A DNA stretch of 55,076 nt from Candidatus Methylobacter oryzae (GCA_945861405.1 CAMAUL010000015.1:1-55076), one strand, 5' to 3'. Positions 17,552 to 26,282 are shown, counted from the stretch's first letter. Notes: generated from the letters alone by a model not told the origin. A program made the numbers and translations.

Positions 17552-19201
17552 ATGTTAGTTTTTTTGTGTCGCTCTTCTTGGCTGACGATTGTTGGCGTAC
17601 TGCTTACCGGTATTATCAGTGGATTAAGCAGTGCAGCTCTGGTGGCGTTGATTAATTCGACTTTGTCGAATACGTTGGATGCTAAGCTTTTGCCGTGGCT
17701 GTTTGGCGGATTATCCATTGCGGTATTGACTAGCGGTTTTCTATCGCATTATCTGCTCAATCGACTCAGCGCTAAGATTGTTTGCGATCTTCGCATCCAA
17801 ATCAGTCGCTTGATTCTTGCCGCGCCTTATCCTTATCTGCAAAAGCTCGGCAAGTCGGCGTTATTGGCTAATTTGACCGAGGACATATCGGCGATTGCCA
17901 ATGCCAGTCAATTATTGCCGATAGTTTGCATTAATTTTGCGGTCGTGGCGGGTAGTATGGCCTATCTGAGCTGGTTATCCTGGCAGTTAGCCCTGGTTTT
18001 GGGCGGGGTGATTGTATTCGGGGTCTTGAGTTTTAGCTTATTTAGCGAGTTGCCCAAAAAAAACGTACTCAAGGCGCGGGAAGAATACGATGAACTTAGC
18101 CGCGGTTTTCGGGCTTTGACGGAAGGCATCCGTGAGTTGAAATTACACAGGCAGCGTAGCGACGCGTTTATGGCGCATTCACTGGCGGTCAGTGCCGAAG
18201 CCTATCGTCGGCATTCTTTTCGGGGAGACGTGGCTTATTTGTTGGTCAATCAGTGGGCGCAGTTATTGTATTATTTGGTCATAGGCGTGATCCTCTATAT
18301 TTTTCCGGTTTGGCAGGCTATCGATCAGGAGGTGATCGGCGGCTATGCGCTGGTGTTTTTGTTCATGATGTCGCCGTTGAGCATACTCACCACCAGTTTG
18401 CCGATTTTCAGTCGAGCCAAGGTTTCGTTACAAAAAGTCGGGCAGCTCGGTGAGCAGCTCAAAGAACAGGCGGTTCAAACCAATGTGCCTGATAAACGGG
18501 AGGTTTGCACAAATTTTTTCGGTCTGTCGCTACACGGTGTGACGCACAGTTTTCATCGGGAAAAGGAAAATCGTAATTTCACCTTGGGGCCTATCGATCT
18601 GGACTTTAAGCCTGGAGAGCTGGTCTTTTTAGTCGGCGGCAACGGTAGCGGCAAAACTACGCTGGCAATGCTGCTGATCGGGCTTTACATGCCTGAGCAG
18701 GGAGGTATTCGTTGGAACGGTGATGTTGTCAATGAAGGTAACAGGGATGATTATCTGCAAAACTTCTCGGTGATTTTTTCGGATTTTTATTTATTCGATG
18801 AATTGTATGGGATTGATAATGAGAACAACTATGCACTCATCGACGATTATTTGCAGCGCTTACATTTACATCATAAAGTGAAGGTTGAAAATGGTCGGTT
18901 TTCTTCTCTGGATTTGTCGCAAGGTCAGCGCAAACGTCTGGCGCTATTGGTCGCTTATCTGGAAGATCGGCCTTTTTACGTTTTCGATGAGTGGGCGGCA
19001 GACCAGGATCCTGAATTCAAACATTTATTTTATACGGAGCTGCTGCCGGCCTTGAAAGCCCGAGGCAAAACAGTATTGGCCATCAGCCATGATGATCGCT
19101 ATTTCTACTTGGCGGATCGCTGCATCAAGCTGGAAGAAGGCCAGATTGTCGCCATGGAAATGCCGGTGGCGGCAGGCAAACAGTCAATCCAAATAAGCTG
19201 A
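17552..19201 (+). CDS. Cyclic-peptide/siderophore ABC exporter, PvdE-like (fused TM and ATPase)
   Basis: Half-transporter of 549 residues with about six membrane spans in the first 300 residues and a cytoplasmic ATPase after residue 330. ATPase motifs: Walker A VGGNGSGKTT near residue 361, signature LSQGQRKRLAL near 452, Walker B FYVFDEWAADQDP near 474, switch histidine in AISHDDRYF near 512. Length and the FDEWAADQDPEFK Walker B region match the PvdE/SyrD group that moves NRPS peptides into the periplasm; PvdE exports acylated ferribactin. With the acylase gene that follows, this supports periplasmic maturation. An AAGGAA ribosome site precedes the ATG. Confidence 0.93.
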   Translation: MLVFLCRSSWLTIVGVLLTGIISGLSSAALVALINSTLSNTLDAKLLPWLFGGLSIAVLTSGFLSHYLLNRLSAKIVCDLRIQISRLILAAPYPYLQKLGKSALLANLTEDISAIANASQLLPIVCINFAVVAGSMAYLSWLSWQLALVLGGVIVFGVLSFSLFSELPKKNVLKAREEYDELSRGFRALTEGIRELKLHRQRSDAFMAHSLAVSAEAYRRHSFRGDVAYLLVNQWAQLLYYLVIGVILYIFPVWQAIDQEVIGGYALVFLFMMSPLSILTTSLPIFSRAKVSLQKVGQLGEQLKEQAVQTNVPDKREVCTNFFGLSLHGVTHSFHREKENRNFTLGPIDLDFKPGELVFLVGGNGSGKTTLAMLLIGLYMPEQGGIRWNGDVVNEGNRDDYLQNFSVIFSDFYLFDELYGIDNENNYALIDDYLQRLHLHHKVKVENGRFSSLDLSQGQRKRLALLVAYLEDRPFYVFDEWAADQDPEFKHLFYTELLPALKARGKTVLAISHDDRYFYLADRCIKLEEGQIVAMEMPVAAGKQSIQIS

Positions 19202-19229
19202 TATTGGGACTAAACGGCTACTGATTACA

Positions 19230-19273
19230 GGAGTGCAGGCTTCGCCTGCAAGCACAAGCAAAGCTTGCACTCC
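19230..19273. repeat. Inverted repeat GGAGTGCA...TGCACTCC
   Basis: Short repeat after the ABC exporter stop. The outer GGAGTGCA at 19230 pairs with TGCACTCC ending at 19273, and the inside holds two smaller hairpins (GCAGGC/GCCTGC and AAGC/GCTT). Probably a dispersed intergenic repeat; it may end the exporter transcript. Confidence 0.55.
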
Positions 19274-19320
19274 CGTTGCAAAGGTTGGCTGCTTTGCCTA
19301 AGCGTAATGCAGTTCCCTAT

Positions 19321-19347
19321 GGCCGGACGGGGCATGTTGCCCCGTTC
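19321..19347. repeat. Dispersed repeat built on GGCCGGACGGGGCATG
   Basis: GACGGGGCATG followed by TTGCCCCGTTC makes an imperfect palindrome. Related copies are at 29934-29965, 35621-35655 (opposite orientation) and 42594-42623, each in a gap between genes, followed or preceded by an ACGTT(A)GG-like tail. Confidence 0.7.
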
Positions 19348-19448
19348 GAAGTGTTTTGAGGTGGTTATTAATGTAGCTACTTAGATTAGACACCGCAAAA
19401 ACGTTAGGTACGGGGTCGCAACCCTCGTACTGCTCAATCAAATTAAAG

Positions 19449-19513
19449 TATCACCACGAAGACACGAAGTTTTCTTTGTTTTTCTTCGTGAACTTCGTGT
19501 CTTCGTGGTGATA
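19449..19513. repeat. Long perfect hairpin repeat, 23-bp arms
   Basis: Arms at 19449-19471 and 19491-19513 are exact complements, based on ATCACCACGAAGACACGAAG, around a 19-base loop. The same CCACGAAGA core appears in the MITE-like element at 13749-13912. It lies 38 bases before the acylase start and may end upstream transcription or be a mobile-repeat relic. Confidence 0.8.
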
Positions 19514-19550
19514 ATCTTTTAAGGTTTTTAACCGCATTTCATAGTATTGG

Positions 19551-21950
19551 ATGGCAATGGCGAATATTCGAAAAATTATTTTATTTGGCGGCTTGACGCT
19601 GGTAAGCGTGGTGGCGATAGCCATCGGCGGCGGTTTTTGGGTTTTGCATAAGTCCATGCCGCAACTTGACGGCACGGTGAAGTTGAACCGGCTTACGGCT
19701 GGGGTTCGCGTACAGACCGATGCGCACGGCATGCCGGTCATCAATGCCGCTAACCGTGTCGATGCGGTTCGGGCTTTGGGTTATGTCACCGCGCGCGACC
19801 GATTGTTTCAGATGGAGCTGATGCGGCGTAAAAGCGCCGGGCGGTTGGCGGAAATCTTTGGCGACATGGCGCTGGACAGCGACATCAAGGCCCGAACTTA
19901 CGGTTTTCATCGGGAGGTAAAAGTGATATTGGCAAAACTGCCACCAGTCCATCAGCATTATCTGCAAAGCTATGCCGACGGCGTTAACAGCTATATGGCG
20001 GAATCCGGCAAACTGCCTTTCGAGTTTAAGGTGTTGGGCTATCAACCGGAGCCTTGGACTCCTGAGGACAGCCTGCTGGTGGTATTAGGTATGTGCGAGA
20101 ACTTGACTGCCTGGGTCGAACGCGGCGAGCGCATGCTGAGCGTGATGGAAAAAACTTTGCCGGATGCCGCGATGCGTTTTCTGACGCCGGATACCGATCC
20201 TTACACCGAACAGCTGCTGAAACAGGCCGAATCGTTGCGTCCGGTGCAAGCGATTCCTGTTGAGGCTTTGGTAACCGCATTAGCCCATCAGCCGACGGAT
20301 GAGACAACGCCTGTTCAATTGAGCCAGCTGGTTCAGCAGTCCGATTTAATGGTCGGCTCCAATGCCTGGGCGGTCAGCGGCAAGAAAACCTGGGATGGGC
20401 GGGCCATTCTGGCTAACGACATGCATTTGGGTATATCGGTGCCCAATATCTGGTATCGCGTCGAGTTGGATTACGGTGATACACATGCCGCAGGCCTGAT
20501 TTTGCCCGGTACGCCTTTGTTAATTGCCGGCAGCAACCGCCATATCGCCTGGGGAGCAACCAACCTTTCCGGCGATTTCCTGGATTTGGTACGGCTCGAC
20601 ATCAATCCCGCTAATCCCGATCAATACCGGGTAGGCGGGCAATGGCAGCGCTTCGACGAGTATCCGGAAACCATAGTCGTCAAAGGCAGTGCAGCCAAAC
20701 GGATCACAGTCAAGCAGACGCGCTGGGGGCCTGTCGCGAACCAACCGTTGCTGGATCAGCCTGTGGCGATTCATTGGGTGGCGCTGGATGCCGATGCCGT
20801 CAACCTCAATTTGTTTGATTTGGAGCAAGGCGAAACCCTGGAGCAGGCGGTAAAAATTGTCAACGGCAGCGGCGGCCCGCAGTTGAATGTGTTGCTGGCC
20901 GACGATAAAGGCCGCATCGCCTGGACGTTGATGGGCAAAATTCCCAAGCGGTTCGGCAATGACGGTTTGGTCAGTCGCTCCTGGGCGGATGGCGGTGTGG
21001 GCTGGAACGGTTATGTCGAACCCGAGAAATTGCCGCGGGTCATCGACCCGCTCGAGGGTATTTTGGTGTCAGCCAACGACCGCCGTCTGGGCAAAAATTA
21101 TCCGTATGTCATTGGCCACCAGTTCGGCAACGGTTACCGCGCCTATAGGATTACCCAGCAACTTACGCAAATGCCCAAGATTGGCGAATGGGCCATGTTC
21201 AATCTGCAACTTGATACCGAAAGTGAGTTTTATGTCTTCTATCAGCAGTTGGCTTTGAATATCCTGACCGCCGAAGCGGTCGCTACGCAGCCGGATTTGG
21301 CCGAGGCGCGCGACTATTTGCTGGCCTGGGACGGGCGGGCCGATGTCGGCAGTCTGGGTTTTGCGTTGCTGGTCGAGTTCCGCAAGCAATTGATCGAGGC
21401 GGTATTTACGCCATTTTTAGCGGCCAGTCGGCAGGCCGATAAAAACTTCAGCTATGCTTGGACGTATATCGATACGCCGTTGCAGTCCCTGCTGAACGAA
21501 AAGCCGCCGCAGACATTGCCGGATGCGGCGCATTACCGGAACTGGGACGACTTCATTTTGGGGCAATTGAAACGCAGCATACAGCAGGTGCAAGCCCGGC
21601 AGCCGGATGTGGCGTTAATGGAATTGAACTGGGGCAAGCTAAATAAGGTCAAGCAGGCGCATCCGTTTTCCAAGGCATTGCCGATACTGAGCGATTTGCT
21701 TGATATGCCAAGCGAGGCCTTGCCGGGTTGCGCTTTTTGCGTACGCGCGGCGGGGCCGGGTTTCGGGGCCAGCGAGCGGCTGGTGGTCGCGCCGGGCCAT
21801 TTTGAAGACGCCATTCTGCATATGCCCGGTGGTCAGTCCGGTCATCCCTTGTCAACTTATTACCGGGATCAGCAGAACTATTGGTTAAAGGGTTTGTCTA
21901 TGCCATTGACGGCCGAGAAACCTGAATACACGCAGCTGTTGCAGCCTTAG
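19551..21950 (+). CDS. Penicillin-acylase family Ntn hydrolase, PvdQ-like
   Basis: Exported acylase precursor of 799 residues. An N-terminal hydrophobic segment (about residues 9-32) gives periplasmic targeting. The Ntn nucleophile is Ser270 in VGSNAWAVSG, where self-cleavage between glycine and serine would make the small and large subunits. Other family marks are ARDRLFQMELMRR near residue 83, LPGTPLLIAGSNRHIAWGATN near 325, and HLPGGQSGHP-like MPGGQSGHP near the end. In pyoverdine synthesis, PvdQ removes the fatty acid from the precursor in the periplasm. Placement right after a PvdE-like exporter in a siderophore locus suggests the same task here; family members also cleave beta-lactams or acyl-homoserine lactones, so the substrate is inferred. 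Confidence 0.9.
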   Translation: MAMANIRKIILFGGLTLVSVVAIAIGGGFWVLHKSMPQLDGTVKLNRLTAGVRVQTDAHGMPVINAANRVDAVRALGYVTARDRLFQMELMRRKSAGRLAEIFGDMALDSDIKARTYGFHREVKVILAKLPPVHQHYLQSYADGVNSYMAESGKLPFEFKVLGYQPEPWTPEDSLLVVLGMCENLTAWVERGERMLSVMEKTLPDAAMRFLTPDTDPYTEQLLKQAESLRPVQAIPVEALVTALAHQPTDETTPVQLSQLVQQSDLMVGSNAWAVSGKKTWDGRAILANDMHLGISVPNIWYRVELDYGDTHAAGLILPGTPLLIAGSNRHIAWGATNLSGDFLDLVRLDINPANPDQYRVGGQWQRFDEYPETIVVKGSAAKRITVKQTRWGPVANQPLLDQPVAIHWVALDADAVNLNLFDLEQGETLEQAVKIVNGSGGPQLNVLLADDKGRIAWTLMGKIPKRFGNDGLVSRSWADGGVGWNGYVEPEKLPRVIDPLEGILVSANDRRLGKNYPYVIGHQFGNGYRAYRITQQLTQMPKIGEWAMFNLQLDTESEFYVFYQQLALNILTAEAVATQPDLAEARDYLLAWDGRADVGSLGFALLVEFRKQLIEAVFTPFLAASRQADKNFSYAWTYIDTPLQSLLNEKPPQTLPDAAHYRNWDDFILGQLKRSIQQVQARQPDVALMELNWGKLNKVKQAHPFSKALPILSDLLDMPSEALPGCAFCVRAAGPGFGASERLVVAPGHFEDAILHMPGGQSGHPLSTYYRDQQNYWLKGLSMPLTAEKPEYTQLLQP

Positions 21951-22089
21951 GATACACAAAGTCCGGGCGGAATATGATAAACAATGGGTTTTAGGTAGAA
22001 TGAACAACATGAAACGTAACTCTTCTAACGATACCGGTTGCGTTTTCGGGCTACGGAGAGCTTTCTATGCAGAAACTGAGTAGTTACCT

Positions 22090-23067
22090 ATGAAACAGAA
22101 AAACGAGACGAACAGTTTTGAATCCGGACTTAATAACGACATTGACGAGCAAGCGGTGGCTTGGTTTATACGGTTACGGGCCGACAATGTCACCAGCGAG
22201 GAAAAGACGTCATTTCTGCGATGGCTGAACCAGGCCGACGTGCATCGCGACACCTTTAATGAAATCAGCAAACTGTGGGGCGATGCCGACCTGTTGCAAG
22301 CCCTTGGTGAAACAGCCCAAAAACACCGCATAGCACCGCAAAGAAAAACAACGTTCTCTAAATTCAACCTGCCGCTGGCGATGGCGGCCTGTCTGGTCTT
22401 AACCTGGCTGTTCCATAGCGAACTGGCGATATTGATGCAAGGCGATTATTCGACCAAGGTGGGCGAACGCAAAACCGTCTATTTCGATGACGGTTCTACC
22501 GCGATGCTCAATACCGACAGTTCTATCGCGGTCAGCATGGATGGCCCGCAACGCAAGGTCGAACTGCTGAAGGGCGAGGTCTATTTCGAGGTCAATCCCG
22601 ATCCCAACCGACCGTTTATTGTCCAGGCCGGTCATTCGACGACCCGCGTACTGGGAACCCGGTTTTTCGTGCATGAAAAGAGCGAGAGCGACGAAGTCAA
22701 AGTCGTGTCTGGTCGGGTTGAAGTGACCGACCGGCATACCTTGAAGCAGTCGGCGATTTTGCATGATCGTGAGTCTGTATCGGTGGATGCCTCTGGGCTT
22801 GGCGAAACAGTGTTACTGGATTCGGCGCTGACAACCTCCTGGGTAAACGGTTTTCTGGTGTTTGAAAATGCTCCACTGGAAAGCGTTATTAGCCAGATCC
22901 GGCGCTATCGAACCGGTGTGGTGGTTTACAAAGATAATACTTTACGTGAACTAAAAATTAATGGCCGCATTAATTTGCGCGAGTCTGACGACGTGCTGAA
23001 AGTCTTGGGAAAAAATCTGTCGGTAAAAATGACCTTCCTGACCGACTGGTTGGTGATTGTCGGGTGA
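22090..23067 (+). CDS. FecR-type anti-sigma factor / signal transducer
   Basis: Inner-membrane regulator of 325 residues. The N-terminus (about 1-75) is the cytoplasmic DUF4880-type sigma-binding part (AVAWFIRLRADNVTSEEKTSFLRWL). One membrane span lies near residues 94-114. The periplasmic FecR domain follows (GERKTVYFDDGSTAMLNTDSSI near 130; VELLKGEVYFEV near 160; RVLGTRFFV near 188), then a C-terminal STN-like part (INLRESDDVLKVLGKNL). It should read the receptor's signalling domain and control the sigma factor at 16376-16894, which is unusually distant and on the other strand. Confidence 0.92.
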   Translation: MKQKNETNSFESGLNNDIDEQAVAWFIRLRADNVTSEEKTSFLRWLNQADVHRDTFNEISKLWGDADLLQALGETAQKHRIAPQRKTTFSKFNLPLAMAACLVLTWLFHSELAILMQGDYSTKVGERKTVYFDDGSTAMLNTDSSIAVSMDGPQRKVELLKGEVYFEVNPDPNRPFIVQAGHSTTRVLGTRFFVHEKSESDEVKVVSGRVEVTDRHTLKQSAILHDRESVSVDASGLGETVLLDSALTTSWVNGFLVFENAPLESVISQIRRYRTGVVVYKDNTLRELKINGRINLRESDDVLKVLGKNLSVKMTFLTDWLVIVG

Positions 23068-23148
23068 TGTTGGTTTTGAGTTAATCACTGGCCTAATGCT
23101 TGGGCTTAATAAGCGCTTTAACGTAAACGCCTTTCGGCTATTTAACTT

Positions 23149-24294
23149 ATGATTTCACTGGGCAAAAAACCACTCATTATTATCATCTGCCTTGCGCTGA
23201 TTGTTGCTGTTTATTTTTTTGCTAAACAGCCGAAATTTGTTGATGTTGAAATCGTCACCCTTGAACAAGGCGAGGTCAGGGCGACGGTATCCAATACCCG
23301 CGTCGGCACGGTCAAAGCCTGTCGGCGCGCCTATCTTGCGCCAGCAACAGGCGGGCAGGTTGCGATGCTGCATGTCAAAGAAGGCGACAGCGTTAAGCAA
23401 AATCAGTTGCTGCTGGAGGTCTGGAATAAAGACCTGAAAGCGCAGGTCACATTGCAGGACGCGCAAATCAGGGCCAACCGGGCATCGGCCGAACAAGCCT
23501 GCCAGCTGGGCGCAGGCGCTGAACGCGAGGCTGACCGGATGTTGCGCTTGCAAAAAATGGATCATATTGTTTCTGAAGAACAGGTCGATATTAAGGCGAC
23601 CGGTGCGCGCGCTAAACGTGCATCCTGCAATGCGGCGCTTGAAGCTATAGCCGTCAGCCAAGCCAACCGCGATGCGGTTCAAGCTGCGGTCGAGCGTACT
23701 CTGGTTGTCGCGCCTTTCGACGGCACCGTGGCTGAAATCAACGCCGAACTTGGGGAATTTATCACGCCGTCGCCACCCGGCATTCCGACCTTGCCCGCCA
23801 TCGATTTGCTGGATGTCAGCTGCTTGTATGTGTCCGCGCCTATCGATGAAGTGGACGCGCCGCAGATTAAAACCGGCATGGGCGCCTGTGTGTCGCTGGA
23901 TGCCTTCACCGATAAGCGTTGCTCCGGCACCGTAAGCCGCATTGCGCCCTATGTATTGGAAAAGGAAAAGCAGGCGCGCACCGTAGAGGTCGAAGTCAAA
24001 TTGACCGACCCGACAGACCTAAACGGTTTGCTGCCCGGCTACAGCGCCGACATTGAAGTCTTGTTGTCCAGCAAACCCAAGGCGTTAAGGGTGCCTGCCG
24101 AGGCGGTGCTGGAAAATAACAAGGTATTGCTGATGGATGAAGACGGCTTGCTGGAGCAGCGCAGTTTCAAGCCGGGGCTGGTCAACTGGAACACCGTGGA
24201 AGTGTTGTCGGGCCTGGATGCAGGCGACAAGGTCGTGTTGTCGGTAGGCCGGGAGGGCGTGGTGGCGGGCGCTTATGCCCGCGTACAAAAATGA
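23149..24294 (+). CDS. HlyD/MacA-like periplasmic adaptor of an ABC tripartite pump
   Basis: Membrane-fusion protein of 381 residues with an N-terminal anchor (about residues 6-25), a lipoyl half-motif (ATGGQVAMLHVKEGDSVKQNQLLLEV near 66-91), a coiled-coil hairpin (about 95-185), the second lipoyl half (VVAPFDGTVAEINAELGEFI near 186), and beta-barrel parts to the C-terminus. It overlaps the ATPase gene by four bases (ATGA), so the two are translationally coupled. In Pseudomonas the similar PvdR works with PvdT and an outer-membrane channel to secrete pyoverdine; the locus suggests the same here. Confidence 0.92.
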   Translation: MISLGKKPLIIIICLALIVAVYFFAKQPKFVDVEIVTLEQGEVRATVSNTRVGTVKACRRAYLAPATGGQVAMLHVKEGDSVKQNQLLLEVWNKDLKAQVTLQDAQIRANRASAEQACQLGAGAEREADRMLRLQKMDHIVSEEQVDIKATGARAKRASCNAALEAIAVSQANRDAVQAAVERTLVVAPFDGTVAEINAELGEFITPSPPGIPTLPAIDLLDVSCLYVSAPIDEVDAPQIKTGMGACVSLDAFTDKRCSGTVSRIAPYVLEKEKQARTVEVEVKLTDPTDLNGLLPGYSADIEVLLSSKPKALRVPAEAVLENNKVLLMDEDGLLEQRSFKPGLVNWNTVEVLSGLDAGDKVVLSVGREGVVAGAYARVQK

Positions 24295-24956
24295 TCCGGC
24301 TGGAACATATCCACCGTTATTTCCAGGTAGGCGAGCAGACCGTCCATGCGTTGAATGACATCAGCCTCACCATCGGCAAAGGCGAATATGTGTCGGTGAT
24401 GGGGCCGTCGGGTTCCGGCAAATCGACTTTATTGAATGTTATCGCGCTGCTGGATCAGCCCAGCTCGGGTCGGTACCTGTTAAACGATCAACCGGTCACG
24501 CAGTTGGATGACGATGAACTTGCCAAAGTCCGCCGCGAAAACATCGGCTTTGTGTTCCAGTTTTTTCATTTGATCCCGCGTTTATCGGCGGCTGAAAACA
24601 TAGAAATGCCGATGATACTGGCAGGCGTGGCGGTTAAGGAGCGCAAGCAACGGGTCGAGGAGGCGCTGGCGTCAGTCAGCCTGCAAGACCGGGCCGACCA
24701 CAGGCCGGATCAGCTTTCCGGCGGACAATTACAGCGCGTCGCCATTGCCAGGGCGATGATTATGCGCCCGGAGATTTTATTGGCGGACGAGCCGACCGGC
24801 AACCTCGACAGTAAATCCGGCAAGGAAATTATCGGGCTGCTGGAAGGGCTGAACAAGCAGGGCGTAACGCTGGTGATTATTACCCATGACCAGAATCTGG
24901 GCGACCGGGCGCGGCGGAAAATCCGCATTGTCGATGGGCAGATAGAACTTGTATAA
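24291..24956 (+). CDS. MacB-like ABC transporter ATPase subunit
   Basis: Cytoplasmic ATPase of 221 residues, of the LolD/MacB type. Walker A GPSGSGKST near residue 38, Q-loop FVFQFFHLIPRLSA near 87, signature LSGGQLQRVAIARA near 142, Walker B ILLADEPTGNLD near 162, switch histidine in IITHDQNL near 198. Unlike true MacB it is not fused to its membrane part. The matching permease genes are found only at 36651-39057, after about 11.7 kb of foreign DNA, so the operon seems split by insertion directly after this stop codon. Confidence 0.93.
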   Translation: MIRLEHIHRYFQVGEQTVHALNDISLTIGKGEYVSVMGPSGSGKSTLLNVIALLDQPSSGRYLLNDQPVTQLDDDELAKVRRENIGFVFQFFHLIPRLSAAENIEMPMILAGVAVKERKQRVEEALASVSLQDRADHRPDQLSGGQLQRVAIARAMIMRPEILLADEPTGNLDSKSGKEIIGLLEGLNKQGVTLVIITHDQNLGDRARRKIRIVDGQIELV

Positions 24957-24969
24957 CGATTTGTAGACC

Positions 24970-25146
24970 CTGCAAAAAGACCTGGACGAATGGCTCGATT
25001 ACTACAATAATCATCGCACCCATCAAGGCAAAACCTGATTAGCTAGATGCTTCAGCTAATCAAGAGGCAAAATGTGCTGCGGGCGAACGCCGATGGTGAC
25101 ATTGCACGATGGAAAAACCATCTGGAAAGAGAAATTTATAGGCTGA
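24970..25146 (+). pseudogene. Transposase C-terminal remnant (DDE integrase type), interrupted
   Basis: Translation gives LQKDLDEWLDYYNNHRTHQGK, and after a 39-base interruption MCCGRTPMVTLHDGKTIW up to a stop at 25144. This is the end of an integrase-core transposase of the IS481/IS3 kind, where WL..YN..R.HQGK is followed by CGRTP in one frame. No N-terminal part is present, so it is a dead fragment. It starts 13 bases after the ATPase stop and marks the left edge of the foreign block. Confidence 0.8.
25026..25072. repeat. 31-bp palindromic insertion bounded by 8-bp direct repeats
   Basis: AGGCAAAA at 25026-25033 recurs at 25065-25072. Between them TGATTAGCT and AGCTAATCA form a perfect 9-bp inverted repeat with a 9-base loop. 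Taking out one repeat plus the insert restores the transposase frame HQGKMCCGRTP. The insert begins CCTGATTA, as does the IS1595 element at 11436, and has the same 8-bp duplication length, so it may be what is left of a related element after an internal deletion. Confidence 0.75.
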
Positions 25147-25223
25147 ATTTAACCTGACAGGCACTTCTAAAAAAACAGTAACCGTCAGATTAGGTTTGAA
25201 CCATTACAGATGAAGGAGGACTG

Positions 25224-25640
25224 GTGAAAACCAGCTCTCTACTCTACCCGTTTTTCGACACCCACTGCCTTTCCGTCTGGTTTTTTGGGCTGCTGTTCGG
25301 GCTGTGGGTGTGAGATTGGCACCATGTCATCGCCGCATTCTGCGCCGGTGGCCTGTTGCATGTGATCGCCGATGCGCTGACCCTGACCATCCAGGGCGTT
25401 CCGTTGGGATGGTGGGGCGACCGGCGCTTTCATCTGTTCGGTGGTAGGCTGCGTACCGGGCAAATGGGCGAGTATTGGGTAGCCGGGGCGTTCGTGCTGA
25501 CCTGCGTAGGATTTGCGGCTGTCACAAGGAACTTTGGCGCATCCGAATACAGCCCGTTTTTCTGGGATTATGCCGATTATTATCACCAGGGGCTGATCGA
25601 TGGCCATGAGTGGAAAGAAAACCGGTTCCGGTGGTTGTAA
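25224..25640 (+). pseudogene. Membrane-bound YdjM/DUF457-like protein, broken by one in-frame stop
   Basis: A GTG start with a full AAGGAGGA ribosome site opens a frame that runs 29 codons (with the span VWFFGLLFGLWV), meets TGA at 25311, and continues in the same frame to TAA at 25638. The second part holds HVIADALTLTIQGVPLGWWGDRRFHLFG, which resembles the membrane-bound metal-dependent hydrolase family known from plasmids and integrative elements. The usual N-terminal histidine motif of that family is not visible. I call it a pseudogene from a single nonsense change; identity is moderate. Confidence 0.55.
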
Positions 25641-25655
25641 ATTTTTAACTGTGTT

Positions 25656-25678
25656 AAGGTTGTAAATATTACAACCTT
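25656..25678. promoter_or_regulatory. Perfect palindrome before the toxin-antitoxin pair, probable operator
   Basis: Arms AAGGTTGTAA and TTACAACCTT with an ATA spacer lie 18 bases before the antitoxin ATG. Ribbon-helix-helix antitoxins usually repress their own operon through such a palindrome, so this is the natural operator. It could also act as a small terminator for the upstream broken gene. Confidence 0.55.
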
Positions 25679-25696
25679 TTATAAAAACCCAAAATT

Positions 25697-25972
25697 ATGA
25701 CAAAAACGATTAACACAGGGATCAAACTCGATGAAACCCTACATACACGTCTTAAAGTCCTAAGCACTGTTAAGGAACGTAGCCCCCATTGGCTGATGAA
25801 AGCCGCCATTGAAGATTATGTGGCACGGGAAGAGATTTACGAGCTGGAAAAACGCGAAGACCAGGAACGCTGGCAACGCTATAAGCTATCGGGTCAGGCT
25901 ATCCCCAATGAAACGGTTAATAGCTGGCTGGAATCCTGGGGCAGTGACCACGAATTACCATGCCCGAAGTAA
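25697..25972 (+). CDS. CopG/ParD-like ribbon-helix-helix antitoxin
   Basis: Protein of 91 residues. The N-terminal KTINTGIKLDETLHTRLKVLS with following SPHWLMKAAIEDYV is a ribbon-helix-helix DNA-binding fold, with the beta-strand at residues 4-10. The C-terminal half (YELEKREDQERWQRYK onward) should bind and block the toxin. It overlaps the toxin gene by 13 bases, the usual arrangement of a type II pair. Confidence 0.88.
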   Translation: MTKTINTGIKLDETLHTRLKVLSTVKERSPHWLMKAAIEDYVAREEIYELEKREDQERWQRYKLSGQAIPNETVNSWLESWGSDHELPCPK

Positions 25973-26250
25973 TATGGCTACCCGAAGCACTGGAAGATGT
26001 CGAGAGGCTACGCCTGTTCTTAGCGGATAAAAATCCAACTGCCGCCGCCCGTGCCGGTCAGGTTTTACAGGACGGCGCAAAGCTGCTCGCCAGTTTTCCG
26101 GAAGCAGGCTATCCCATGAATGACGGCACCGATCGCCGCGAGTTGTTTCTGCCCTTTGGCGCAAGCAGCTATGTGCTACGTTACATCATTGATGTTCAAG
26201 TGGTGGTGGTTCGGGTATGGCACGGGCGGGAAAACCGTAAAGAACATTAA
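25960..26250 (+). CDS. ParE/RelE-family toxin
   Basis: Toxin of 96 residues. PEVIWLPEALEDVERLRLFLADKNPTAA at the N-terminus, the GYPMNDGTDRRELFLPFG middle and the YVLRYIIDVQVVVVRVWHGRENR end follow the ParE plan, with the conserved arginine and final strand. ParE toxins poison DNA gyrase; RelE relatives cut mRNA, so the target is inferred. It is the second gene of the pair with the antitoxin just upstream. Confidence 0.88.
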   Translation: MPEVIWLPEALEDVERLRLFLADKNPTAAARAGQVLQDGAKLLASFPEAGYPMNDGTDRRELFLPFGASSYVLRYIIDVQVVVVRVWHGRENRKEH

Positions 26251-26282
26251 ATCCGACAAAGTAGAATTAAGCAGGTAAAAAA

